A stretch of DNA of 41,723 bases from an uncultured Lachnospiraceae bacterium (GCA_948688495.1 CAPQSW010000005.1:1-41723); one strand, 5' to 3'; shown: positions 16,964-24,179, numbered from the stretch's first letter. Translations and numbers: made by a program. The notes: a model not told the origin generated them from the sequence alone.

Positions 16964-17944
16964 CTACTCCACCTTCTTCAATCCTTCTGCCAGCCCAATA
17001 AACTGCTCTTTTGAGAGATTACCAGCAAACACTAGCATATATTCTCCGTCTGAGAGAACCAGGTTCTCTGCATCCGAATCTTCGACATAGTATCCTTCAA
17101 AATCATTTATTTTTACTTCCTCTATATCTTTCCTGTTCGCAGTAATGTTTCCAATATTTTTATTATCTTTCTTACTCTGTTTAAAAACAATTATATTTCC
17201 TTCTTCATCAGCATAAGTTACAAAGTATATGCCGATTCTCTCATGAAGGTATTTCTCCATCATCCTATAGCCCTCTGGTATCTCTGCCAATTCATATTTT
17301 TGTGTTGTTTCTTCCGGCGCCTCTATTGCATCTTCTCTGGTCTCTATCTCCACATAATCTCCATGCTGCTCCATCCAACTGTCATGCAGCCAGATTATAA
17401 TTGGATTCGCACCGCCGGCTGTCATCCCAACCAGCAGTACCATCAGGGCTGCCACGAGCACAACCGCCCGTCTGCTTTTGACCGGACGGAATAATGCCAA
17501 CAGGGAGGATATTCTGGAAGATTTCTCCTCCTTGGGCTCCTCCTCCGGTTCATCGTAGAGCATCCGCTCCATCCTGCGTTCAAATTCCTCCGAGAACTGT
17601 GCCTTAGGGTATTGCGGACGGTTGGCATATTCCTCGTCTATCAACATCTCAAATGCCTCTCGTATTATACCATCCATCTTGTCATCCAACTCTGCGTCCA
17701 ACTCTGCGTCCAACTCAGCCTCCCGCCTGGCTGCATCTTCCTGATCTTCGATCTTATCCAAGTCTTCATAGGCTTTCCAAAATTCTAACTCCTCCTGCTC
17801 CTCTGGAGTCAATGATTCTTTTGTCCCAGCAGATGACGGGAGTTCTTCTGTCACTGCTTCACCGGCTTCGGCAGGTGCTAAAGATTCCCTCTCCTTTATA
17901 GATTCCTCATATACCATGTCTTTCTTATCGATCTTTTTTTCCAT
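16964..17944 (-). CDS. DUF4367-type single-pass membrane protein
   Basis: The 326-residue protein has an acidic N-terminal cytoplasmic region containing a tandem Glu-Leu-Asp-Ala repeat (about residues 76-92), a basic stretch and one membrane helix (about 160-182, RRAVVLVAALMVLLVGM). The extracytoplasmic C-terminal domain matches DUF4367 by its late motifs (EVKINDFEGYYVED, LSDGEYMLVFAGNLSKEQF). DUF4367 proteins often sit next to ECF sigma factors and resemble anti-sigma factors with an external sensor; no sigma factor gene is adjacent here. A block shared with other local promoters lies at 17971-18013. A weak ribosome binding site (AGGGACG) precedes the ATG. The sensor/anti-sigma role is inference. 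Confidence 0.75.
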   Translation of the reverse strand: MEKKIDKKDMVYEESIKERESLAPAEAGEAVTEELPSSAGTKESLTPEEQEELEFWKAYEDLDKIEDQEDAARREAELDAELDAELDDKMDGIIREAFEMLIDEEYANRPQYPKAQFSEEFERRMERMLYDEPEEEPKEEKSSRISSLLALFRPVKSRRAVVLVAALMVLLVGMTAGGANPIIIWLHDSWMEQHGDYVEIETREDAIEAPEETTQKYELAEIPEGYRMMEKYLHERIGIYFVTYADEEGNIIVFKQSKKDNKNIGNITANRKDIEEVKINDFEGYYVEDSDAENLVLSDGEYMLVFAGNLSKEQFIGLAEGLKKVE

Positions 17945-17970
17945 AATCGTCCCTATCCTATTCTAATTTT

Positions 17971-18013
17971 CCCCCTTAACATAGTAACAATGTAACTGAC
18001 ACAAACATGACGC
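17971..18013 (-). promoter_or_regulatory. Shared promoter-like block, copy 2
   Basis: On minus it reads GCGTCATGTTTG, then TTGTTACTATGTTAAGGGGG, with the same 15-base gap as copies 1, 3 and 4. It lies 27 bases upstream of the DUF4367 start. It is back to back with copy 6 on plus, sharing the AT-rich centre 18014-18066, so the pair forms a divergent promoter. Confidence 0.55.
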
Positions 18014-18036
18014 TTTTTCTTAAAAAAATACGCATT

Positions 18037-18170
18037 TCTCATATTTTTTATATTTTTTCCAAAAAAGTATCAATTCTGACCCCCTCAATTGTTACTTTTA
18101 TGCGGGAGTGTAATTTACATATACGACAGAAAGACCTTGAGACACCATTTTCGTGTTCCAGGGTCTTTTT
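18037..18170 (+). ncRNA. Promoter-hairpin unit 1, candidate short terminated RNA
   Basis: This 17945-18611 stretch has no convincing gene. On plus, an AT-rich lead (CTCATATTTTTTA) is followed by a diverged promoter block (18067-18112, GTTACTTTTATGCGGG). A hairpin then pairs AAAGACC at 18130-18136 with GGTCTTT at 18162-18168 and is followed by a T-run. The loop side carries TTTTCGTGTTCC, as in units 2 and 3. The layout fits a transcript of about 60 bases starting near 18108. No ORF is needed to explain it. Confidence 0.45.
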
Positions 18171-18407
18171 GCTGCCGAAAAATATAGAAAATTAAACTCC
18201 TCAAAATCTTACCACGAATTATGCTTTTAATCAACGGAAAACCAAGTTAATTCTATGTGTTCGTAACAGTTCCGCCCTCAAAATTTCCAGACACAGTTTT
18301 CACAGCGGTCACTTGTGCCAATGTATAAAAATATTTGTTCAGAAAGCCGCTGTAAAAACTGTGAAGAATATTTAGAAATTGAACTGTATTATATGTTCAC
18401 ATTCGTG

Positions 18408-18598
18408 TTTTTTCTAAAAAAAATATTCAATTCTCATATTTTTTACTTTTTTCTTAAAAAAGCGTCATGTTTTGCCTTTTCAAATGGTTACTATTTATGT
18501 AGGGGTAAAGTATTTATTTATAGATGACAGAAGGTCTCTGGCAGCACTTTTCGTGTTCCTGAGACCTTCTGTCCCTTAAAAAATCCTGTCAAATATAT
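18408..18598 (+). ncRNA. Promoter-hairpin unit 2, candidate hairpin RNA
   Basis: The unit holds the AT-rich lead, promoter block (18462-18508) and a long hairpin (18526-18573). In the hairpin GACAGAAGGTCTC pairs perfectly with GAGACCTTCTGTC around an inner CAC-TTTTC-GTG hairpin. It continues with CCCTTAAAAAATCCTGTCAA, also present in unit 3. There is no T-run directly after the stem, so if transcribed it may not end there. The region 18171-18407 between units 1 and 2 shows nothing I can name. Confidence 0.45.
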
Positions 18599-18611
18599 AG
18601 TTTCTTTATTT

Positions 18612-18845
18612 TTACATGGTTGGGCAAAGCCCTTGGGCTTCCTCTTCAGACGGTATTTCTTCCATACCGCTTTCAAGGCTGATTTCCGGCAGGCTCTTTA
18701 AGAACTGCTCCGCATTGCGGTAGGCAACGCCAGCCTCTGTGTCCAGGTTTTCACCAAGGTACAATACAAACTTACCCGCCACTTTGCCACGCCTGCCATC
18801 TCCATTCAAAATATTGCTGGGTCGATAAAAAATATCGGACTGCAT
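18612..18845 (-). CDS. Possible small protein or gene remnant (77 residues)
   Basis: The frame looks protein-like (NGDGRRGKVAGKFVLYLGEN, then an acidic tail with EEIPSEEEAQ), but it has no ribosome binding site before its ATG. Its upstream flank is a decayed piece of an Rpn-like gene. It sits between two copies of the promoter-hairpin unit. I recognise no family. It is either a small hypothetical gene or part of a degraded element. Confidence 0.3.
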   Translation of the reverse strand: MQSDIFYRPSNILNGDGRRGKVAGKFVLYLGENLDTEAGVAYRNAEQFLKSLPEISLESGMEEIPSEEEAQGLCPTM

Positions 18846-18940
18846 AATTTAGAAACCCACTGCTTCCTCCACTGCCTCTGGGATTGCGCAAAAGCATATT
18901 GGATTAAATGCAGACTGGTGTCCATATGAAATGTAAAATA
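18846..18940 (-). pseudogene. Internally deleted remnant of an Rpn/PD-(D/E)XK transposase-like gene
   Basis: GCTTCCTCCACTGCCTC at 18861-18877 is identical to 19458-19474 in the intact gene. TTGCGCA, GCATATTGG, ATTAAATG and GACTGGTG at about 18884-18920 match 19802-19839 of it in the same order, with one base missing. On minus this translates to GHQSAFNP and PEAVEEAVGF, against EHQSTFNP and QEAVEEAVDY in the intact protein. About 330 bases between the two segments are gone. It is a dead copy. Confidence 0.65.
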
Positions 18941-18954
18941 TAATATAAAACACG

Positions 18955-19137
18955 CAAATTATAAATTTTTTCTAAATTTTTCAACTTTTTTCTAAAAAAG
19001 CGTCATGTTTTGCTTTTTCAAATGGTTACTATTTATGTAGGGGTTAAGTATTTATTTATAGACGACAGAAGGTCTCCGGCAACACTTTTCGTGTTCCTGA
19101 GGCCTTCTGTCCCTTAAAAAATCCTGTCAATTATATG
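18955..19137 (+). ncRNA. Promoter-hairpin unit 3, candidate hairpin RNA
   Basis: This is nearly the same sequence as unit 2: promoter block 19000-19046, hairpin 19064-19111 (GACAGAAGG pairs with CCTTCTGTC, inner AACAC-TTTTC-GTGTT), and the tail CCCTTAAAAAATCCTGTCAA. Together with 18846-18954 this explains the stretch without a gene before 19162. It lies convergent to the 3' end of the intact Rpn-like gene, as unit 2 lies beside the decayed copy, which suggests that unit plus gene were duplicated together. Confidence 0.45.
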
Positions 19138-19161
19138 CAGGCAACACACTTTTCCCCTGTT

Positions 19162-20055
19162 TCACATCTCATACTCCGTATACAGCTTTTCCCGGTATTC
19201 CTCATCCTCTATGCTTCTCCTAAGGTCCTCCATCCGGTTCTCCTGCAGTAGATTCTTTTGCAGAAGCGTGATGCGTTCTTTTTCCTGTCTTATCCCTTGC
19301 TCCAGGCCGGACATATGCCCCTCCCGGTATGAAAATTCCTTCTCATTTCTTATATGCTGTTCCTCATTATACTCAAAAATACTCACTTCTATCGCCTCCG
19401 CCCGGTTCTTTGATAAAAATTCCTCCAGGATTCCATTCTTGATGCAGTAATCCACCGCTTCCTCCACTGCCTCCTGAAAGTCCATCCGCTTTGCACACTC
19501 CCTGACCAAGTCCACATACTGGGTATATTCCCTCAAAACGCGGCACCCCTCCATCAATTCGGGATTGTGTCCGGAATTGATGTTATATACAGTCACAGAC
19601 AGTTCCAGTCCAGGCATGCCGCCCCCGCCCGACGGCCTTTTTGCAAAGGCATCCGACAGCCTTAACGTCTGGCATTCCTCCTGCGGCTGTGTACCGTTAT
19701 AAAATACAACAAACCTGGGGGCTGGAATCATGACCTGTGCTGGTCCGTACAGATCCTCGTCCTTCGTAATTCCCTGGATCACCTTCGCCGCATAAAACAG
19801 GTTGCGCAGGGGCATATTGGGATTAAATGTGGACTGGTGCTCATACAGCATCAGCTCCAGGCCGAATACAAAGGAAATGTCATTCTTGTAATTCATATAA
19901 ACGGCATTCTCCAGCGTGGTAATCAAAAATCCATCCGTGTCCGTGTAGGATGTGCCATTGAGTGCGTTGTACAGGCTCAGCAGATTCCTCTTTTCAGAGA
20001 ACAGCATGCGGAACATGGTATCCTTATAGTTGCGTTGTGCATTTGTATCCTTCAT
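19162..20055 (-). CDS. Rpn family / PD-(D/E)XK nuclease transposase-like protein
   Basis: The 297-residue protein has the N-terminal pattern of recombination-promoting nucleases and PD-(D/E)XK family transposases: KDTMFRMLFSEKRNLLSLYNAL, then TLENAVYMNYKNDISF and ELMLYEHQST. These supply the nuclease acidic residues, with a Gln in the last position of the ExQ/ExK motif. A mid-region FYNGTQPQEE and a Glu/Arg-rich C-terminal coiled coil are also typical. GGGAGG precedes the ATG. Such genes exist in many divergent copies in Lachnospiraceae and are variable. A deleted relative lies at 18846-18940. No terminal inverted repeats are visible, so mobility of this copy is not shown. Confidence 0.85.
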   Translation of the reverse strand: MKDTNAQRNYKDTMFRMLFSEKRNLLSLYNALNGTSYTDTDGFLITTLENAVYMNYKNDISFVFGLELMLYEHQSTFNPNMPLRNLFYAAKVIQGITKDEDLYGPAQVMIPAPRFVVFYNGTQPQEECQTLRLSDAFAKRPSGGGGMPGLELSVTVYNINSGHNPELMEGCRVLREYTQYVDLVRECAKRMDFQEAVEEAVDYCIKNGILEEFLSKNRAEAIEVSIFEYNEEQHIRNEKEFSYREGHMSGLEQGIRQEKERITLLQKNLLQENRMEDLRRSIEDEEYREKLYTEYEM

Positions 20056-20221
20056 CCATTATCCTCCCTGATAAACGTTTTTCCCCGATTGGGGTACTCA
20101 AAAGACGCCGGAGGATTCCGTTCAGAGCCTCCAGCCCATATAAAATAATAATAGAATTTAAAGCATGGATTTTCTGAAACTTTAGATTTATAGATACTTC
20201 AAGATAAGTCTGATAGAAAAT

Positions 20222-20288
20222 GTACCCTGCATGACACCACCTTATCTCAAAATAATTGCGGTATCATGCCTCACCCCGCAGGGTATGC
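20222..20288 (-). other. Nested inverted repeats between the esterase and Rpn-like genes
   Basis: The 20056-20368 stretch has no gene. TACCCTGC (20223-20230) pairs with GCAGGGTA (20278-20285). Inside it GCATGACACC (20229-20238) pairs with GGTATCATGC (20260-20269) with one mismatch, and AGATAAG/CTTATCT (about 20201 and 20240) offers an alternative pairing. On minus the outer stem ends in ACATTTTCT, so it may terminate esterase transcription. A truncated promoter-like block (TTTTTCAAATGGTTACTATT) is at 20331-20350. Confidence 0.45.
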
Positions 20289-20368
20289 TTTTCATTATGA
20301 TAGCATAATCCGGTATGAAGTGCAATTAGTTTTTTCAAATGGTTACTATTAATGAAGTGTTTTCTTTT

Positions 20369-21355
20369 TTATTTTACAGGCATATAAGTATCAAGGTATT
20401 CCGGTATCTTCCTCATATATTCCCCATATACTTTATTGTCATTCTGCAGCCCATGTCCCGAATGCTCACATAAATAATAGTCATGCGGGACATGGTTATC
20501 TTTTAGCGCTTTCAGAAGCCTTTGCGAGCCTTCAAAGGGCTGGACTTTATCATATTTCCCATATGCCACGAGAGTAGGGACGCTGTTTTCATTTATCCAA
20601 AGCAGGGCGGAAATATCTTTCATTTCCTCATCATACTCAGGCGTACCGAACTCCGATTTGATTTCCCTACCTGCCATTGCCCCAAACATCTCCCGTGCGG
20701 CAGCGTCGCTTTCCTCGTTTCCAATATCGAACCCATAGCATTTCCAATCCTCAGGGTAAAAGGAGGACGGACCTACCGCTCCAAAGACCATTTTTACAGG
20801 CACAGGCGAATCTTCTGCGTCTCGGTAGGCATACAGCAGGGCAAGACAACAGCCGGCGGAACCGCCCGAAATAGACATTTCATCAATAGGATACCCCAGT
20901 TTTTCCGCCTCGGCAATTACATGGGGGATGCTTTCTTTTATCTCCATTGACTGGGAGTACACGCTTGCATCGGGATGGTCATCGCTAACCAGAGTATAGT
21001 TGATGCCTGCGGTCACATATCCCTTAGAGCAGAGCCATTCCAAAATCTCGGAATCTCCTGATTTATCCCCGCTTGTAAAACCGCCCGCATGGAGGTATAC
21101 AACCAGACCGTAACTGCTTCTGGAATCATCGGCTGGAAGATAGAGGTCAAACTTATTGGCTTCGCCCTCGCCGTAGGCAGTGTCAGTATATGTCCTGCCG
21201 ACCGAATCATCCCAATTAACTTTAAATTCACCGCCAAATGGGTCATGTTTCATTTTAAATACGATAGACCCTCCAAAAGCGGCAATAAATACTGCAACAT
21301 AGATAAATCCCCACATAACCCTGCCTTTCCTTTTTGCTTTTTTCTCTTTTCTCAT
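20369..21355 (-). CDS. Membrane-anchored alpha/beta hydrolase (BD-FAE / esterase-lipase type)
   Basis: The 328-residue protein has a basic start, an N-terminal signal anchor (about residues 13-31) and an extracytoplasmic alpha/beta hydrolase domain. The oxyanion motif is LHAGGF (HGG type), the nucleophile Ser is in SGGSAGCC, the acid is likely the Asp in AYGKYDKVQP, and the His is in HSGHGLQ. This is the hormone-sensitive-lipase/esterase arrangement; the substrate is unknown. Its ATG overlaps the TGA of the 44-residue membrane protein upstream (ATGA), so the two are translationally coupled. The pair diverges from a TetR-type gene, the usual arrangement for a regulator and its target. Confidence 0.85.
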   Translation of the reverse strand: MRKEKKAKRKGRVMWGFIYVAVFIAAFGGSIVFKMKHDPFGGEFKVNWDDSVGRTYTDTAYGEGEANKFDLYLPADDSRSSYGLVVYLHAGGFTSGDKSGDSEILEWLCSKGYVTAGINYTLVSDDHPDASVYSQSMEIKESIPHVIAEAEKLGYPIDEMSISGGSAGCCLALLYAYRDAEDSPVPVKMVFGAVGPSSFYPEDWKCYGFDIGNEESDAAAREMFGAMAGREIKSEFGTPEYDEEMKDISALLWINENSVPTLVAYGKYDKVQPFEGSQRLLKALKDNHVPHDYYLCEHSGHGLQNDNKVYGEYMRKIPEYLDTYMPVK

Positions 21356-21486
21356 AGAAAATTACCTCCGAACATGGTGCCGCCCAGCAAGAAATTCAAA
21401 ACCGCCCGAAAAGCCAGCCGCCCCAAAACTGCCGCTACGACAATGATTACAAATAAAATAAGAATACGCTTTTGTGTAAGTGTCAT
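21352..21486 (-). CDS. 44-residue small membrane protein coupled to the esterase
   Basis: The frame reads MTLTQKR, a hydrophobic helix (ILILFVIIVVAAVLG), an amphipathic segment and a Gly-rich end. AAAGGAAAG precedes the ATG at normal distance. Its TGA overlaps the ATG of the esterase gene, strong evidence that it is translated. It is likely a single-pass membrane partner of the anchored hydrolase. No family is recognised. Confidence 0.65.
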   Translation of the reverse strand: MTLTQKRILILFVIIVVAAVLGRLAFRAVLNFLLGGTMFGGNFL

Positions 21487-21541
21487 GTTATCTTTCCTTT
21501 CTCCCCACTTGATTTTTTGAATTTGGTGTGGTATTATTCTT

Positions 21542-21557
21542 CAATACATTTGTATTG
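21542..21557. promoter_or_regulatory. Palindromic operator candidate for the TetR-type regulator
   Basis: CAATACATTTGTATTG has two perfect 7-base arms around TT. It lies between the divergent esterase operon and the TetR-type gene. It falls in the spacer of a plausible plus-strand promoter (TTCAAT at 21540-21545, 16 bases, TATAAT at 21562-21567), so binding would repress the regulator gene and could affect the esterase operon. Size and position suit a TetR-family operator. Confidence 0.6.
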
Positions 21558-21607
21558 CCGATATAATTGTATCAGCGATTTTATAAATGTCAATAGGAGG
21601 AGAAAAA

Positions 21608-22141
21608 ATGAGACAAAACAAGGAAACTGTATCACCGATGAGTAATGAAGGAAGAAATATCTATGTGATAGAGCATATAACAGAATCTCTCCTGACACTA
21701 TTGGAAGATAAAGCGATTGAGAATATTTCCATCAGTGAATTATGTGACAATGCAGGCATTGGACGAGCTTCTTTTTACCGCAATTACAACAGCAAGGAAG
21801 ATATTTTAAAAGCATATATACATAAACTGTTTAACGGGTGGAAAAGCGATTGGGAGAAGAATAACAGCATTCCCTTCAGTTCGGCTATCGGAATGATATT
21901 TGAACATTTTGAACAGCATAGAGCCTTTTACCATCTCTTGAATGAACGGCATCTTATTTATTTGTTAAAAGACGTCATTTTGGACACTATGGAATTAAAA
22001 CCAGATTTGCCGAAAGGCGAAGCTTATGCGAAAGCATTTGCAGCATACAGTCTGTATGGATGGATTGAGGTATGGTTTCAAAGGGAAATGCAGGAATCCG
22101 CAGAAGAAATGAAACTGTTATTCCAAAATCAAGGGCTATAA
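21608..22141 (+). CDS. TetR/AcrR family transcriptional regulator
   Basis: The 177-residue protein begins at ATG 21608 with AGGAGG 7 bases upstream; an earlier ATG at 21587 has no such site. The N-terminal helix-turn-helix is ISISELCDNAGIGRASFYRNYNSKEDILKAYI-like (about 40-70), with the FYRNYNSKE recognition pattern typical of TetR regulators. The C-terminal helical ligand domain ends in a hydrophobic helix (SLYGWIEVWF), as in the TetR_C subgroup common in Firmicutes. It most likely controls the divergent esterase/small-membrane-protein operon through the palindrome at 21542-21557. The inducer is unknown. Confidence 0.88.
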   Translation: MRQNKETVSPMSNEGRNIYVIEHITESLLTLLEDKAIENISISELCDNAGIGRASFYRNYNSKEDILKAYIHKLFNGWKSDWEKNNSIPFSSAIGMIFEHFEQHRAFYHLLNERHLIYLLKDVILDTMELKPDLPKGEAYAKAFAAYSLYGWIEVWFQREMQESAEEMKLLFQNQGL

Positions 22142-22249
22142 TCCGCAGATAAACCCTTTTCTCGACAGCGACGCTTTTTTGTATCAGACTCCCCCATATT
22201 TTACGTCTTATAAAAAGTCAGGGCAGGTATGAATACCATTACACGCCCA

Positions 22250-22302
22250 GAATAAAACAGAAAGCCCCAGGGACACTTCTTATATGCCCCTGGAACTTTC
22301 TG
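22250..22302 (-). terminator. Rho-independent terminator of the arg/DMT operon
   Basis: On minus CAGAAAG and CCAGGGG pair with CCCTGGGG and CTTTCTG around a loop of about 12 bases, and the stem is followed by TTTT. It lies just after the DMT transporter gene and closes the minus-strand arginine operon. Confidence 0.8.
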
Positions 22303-22324
22303 CCATCTGGAAATACATTCTATG

Positions 22325-22756
22325 TTATTCCCATTTAAACAATATAATACCACCGATACAGATTGCCATTCCGAGTACCCTGCGCCACTCAAACGGCTGC
22401 TTGTCCACACCAAACATACCGAACAGCTCAATTATATAAGCCACAAGCAACTGACAGACAACAATCAGCATAACTGCCTTCGCCGGTCCCAATGCCGCCA
22501 TACTCTTAATTACCGTATAAGTGATAAAAGCTCCTATCACTCCGCCCAACAGCATATACTTTGGCTTAATCTCGAAAAGAGCCATAAAACTGCTGCGGTC
22601 TGCAAAAAACCAGGCACCCAGACAAACGATAAGCGCTGAAAACTGTACCCAGCTTGTACTGACCCACATACTGCTCCCTTTCGTAACCTCTGTGTTAAAT
22701 ACACCCTGGATACTCATCAAAGCTCCTGATAAAAGTGCAATAAAAATTCCAATCAT
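22325..22756 (-). CDS. DMT superfamily transporter, YdcZ/DUF606 type
   Basis: The 143-residue protein has five hydrophobic segments and the YdcZ-like pattern: MIGIFIALLSGALMSIQGVFN at the start, GGVIGAFITY and GPAKAVMLIVVCQLLVAYI in the middle, and RVLGMAICIGGIILFK at the end. These are short inner-membrane proteins of the drug/metabolite transporter superfamily, often acting as pairs. It is the last gene of the argC-to-argD operon, so export of arginine or a related metabolite is a possible role, but this is inference from position. Its AGGAGGAAGG site and its ATG both lie inside the end of repeat copy B, and the ATG overlaps the stop of the repeat's micro-ORF. Confidence 0.85.
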   Translation of the reverse strand: MIGIFIALLSGALMSIQGVFNTEVTKGSSMWVSTSWVQFSALIVCLGAWFFADRSSFMALFEIKPKYMLLGGVIGAFITYTVIKSMAALGPAKAVMLIVVCQLLVAYIIELFGMFGVDKQPFEWRRVLGMAICIGGIILFKWE

Positions 22757-22858
22757 ACCTTCCTCCTAACTAAATGTATCGGCACGCGACGCACAGCGTC
22801 ACCTGCCATGTCGTCGGAAGGTATCTTAAAAATGCTTCGCATTTACCTTCCTCCTAAC
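22757..22858 (-). repeat. Dispersed intergenic repeat, full copy B with micro-ORF
   Basis: Minus-strand order: AGGAGGAAGG, ATG in the hairpin AAATGCGAAGCATTT, CCTTCCGACGAC, GGCAGGTGACGC, GCGTCGCGTGCCG, a short linker, and a second AGGAGGAAGG for the next gene. The frame 22842-22753 encodes 29 residues (MRSIFKIPSDD, then MAGDAVRRVP). Its TGA overlaps the ATG of the DMT gene. The same layout is seen in copy D. Confidence 0.8.
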
Positions 22859-22894
22859 TAAATGTATCGGCACGCGACGCTTCGCATTTGCCCT
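22859..22894 (-). repeat. Dispersed intergenic repeat, short copy C
   Basis: It retains GGCAAATGCGAAGC joined directly to GTCGCGTGCCGATAC, lacking the middle of the element, as copy E does. It lies immediately upstream of full copy B. The two share TTCCTCCTAACTAAATGTAT plus the GGCACGCGACGC that follows (22760-22791 and 22848-22879), so the pair arose by tandem duplication. Confidence 0.7.
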
Positions 22895-22960
22895 TATCTT
22901 CTATTAGGATAACCGCAGATTGGAACTTTTATACCATGAATCGCTGTATAATAAAGTAAC

Positions 22961-24148
22961 CTATGCAAGCACTTTTTTCAACTTCAAAATCATCTCATCC
23001 ACATGCTCTTTTTCAATTACCAGCGGCGGTACAAACCTAAGGACATTGCTGCCTGCTGTAATGAGAATCAATCCCTCTTTCAGCGCCTTTGTGCTCACCT
23101 CTCCAACAGGAATCGTAAGTTCAAGCCCCTGTATCAGTCCTTTTCCTCTGTGTGCAGCAATGCAGTCGTATTCTGATTTCAGCTGTTCTAACTGTTCCTG
23201 CAGGTATTCTCCGATTTCTTTTACATGTTCTGTAATTTTCTGCTCTGCAAATATATCAAACACTTTGCTGACTGCTGCCCCCACGAAAGGATTTCCACCG
23301 TAGGTCGTACCGTGATCGCCAGGCTTTAGAGAGCCCTCTGCCACTTTCTCTGTCATCACAAATGCCCCTACCGGGACACCGCAGCCCAAAGCTTTGGCAC
23401 AGGTCATGATATCCGGCTTCACACCATATTCCTGCCAGGCAAACATGTGTCCAGTCCTTCCCATACCACATTGAATTTCATCCAGGATCAACAGAATATC
23501 ACGTTCCTGACAAATCTGTTTTACCCCTGTAAGAAAGGATTCCTCTGCCGGATAGATACCGCCCTCTCCTTGAATTGTCTCCATAATAATCGCACAGGTT
23601 TTATCGTTTACCAAAGACTTTACACTGTCCAAATCATTAAATTCTGCAAATTTTACAATACCAGGCAATGGTTCAAAAGGCCCCCGGTAATGTGCATTTC
23701 CGGTTACGGAAAGCGCTCCCATACTCCTGCCATGGAAAGAATGATTCATAGCAATAATCTCATGATCTGTGCAGCCGTCCTTTGTATAGGCATATTTCTT
23801 TGCTGTCTTCAAAGCGCCCTCAATAGCCTCCGTTCCACTGTTAGTGAAAAAAACGCGATCCATGCCACAAGCCGCGCAGATTTTTTCTGCTGCCTCAACC
23901 GTCGGCTGGTTATAATACAAATTAGAGGTATGGAGCAATTTGTCAATCTGATCTTTTAATGATTGATTATACTCCACATTTCCATATCCCAGCGCCTGCA
24001 CGGCAATCCCCGCTGCAAAATCCAGATATTTTTTCCCTTCCATATCATAGAGATATACACCCTCCCCATGATCCAGTACCACCGGATACCGGTTGTATGT
24101 ATGCAGAATATGGCTCTCTGCCTGATTCATCCATTTATCTTTCTCCAT
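22961..24148 (-). CDS. argD: Acetylornithine aminotransferase
   Basis: This 395-residue class III PLP aminotransferase converts N-acetylglutamate semialdehyde to N-acetylornithine. Visible motifs are FAAGIAVQALGY near the N-terminus, NSGTEAIEGALK (PLP phosphate), SFHGRSMG, ILDEIQCGMGRTG (PLP Asp) and the Schiff-base Lys in AKALGCGVPVGAF (about residue 252). GTTYGGNPFVGAA follows. The ATG at 24148 has GGAAGGTGAGG upstream; the frame to 24205 overlaps argB and is not needed. It follows argB by 31 bases in the minus-strand arginine operon. The arg context separates it from ornithine or GABA aminotransferases. Confidence 0.95.
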   Translation of the reverse strand: MEKDKWMNQAESHILHTYNRYPVVLDHGEGVYLYDMEGKKYLDFAAGIAVQALGYGNVEYNQSLKDQIDKLLHTSNLYYNQPTVEAAEKICAACGMDRVFFTNSGTEAIEGALKTAKKYAYTKDGCTDHEIIAMNHSFHGRSMGALSVTGNAHYRGPFEPLPGIVKFAEFNDLDSVKSLVNDKTCAIIMETIQGEGGIYPAEESFLTGVKQICQERDILLILDEIQCGMGRTGHMFAWQEYGVKPDIMTCAKALGCGVPVGAFVMTEKVAEGSLKPGDHGTTYGGNPFVGAAVSKVFDIFAEQKITEHVKEIGEYLQEQLEQLKSEYDCIAAHRGKGLIQGLELTIPVGEVSTKALKEGLILITAGSNVLRFVPPLVIEKEHVDEMILKLKKVLA

Positions 24149-24179
24149 CTTTATGTACCTCACCTTCCTGTGCAAAATT

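Noticed and set aside
18007..18195. 62-codon plus-strand frame over hairpin unit 1
   Set aside because: It translates the A/T-run and the hairpin, and the equivalent frame is not kept in units 2 and 3.
18315..18527. 70-codon plus-strand frame running through promoter-hairpin unit 2
   Set aside because: It has no ribosome binding site, and it is made largely of translated AT-rich repeat and promoter block that recur elsewhere out of frame.
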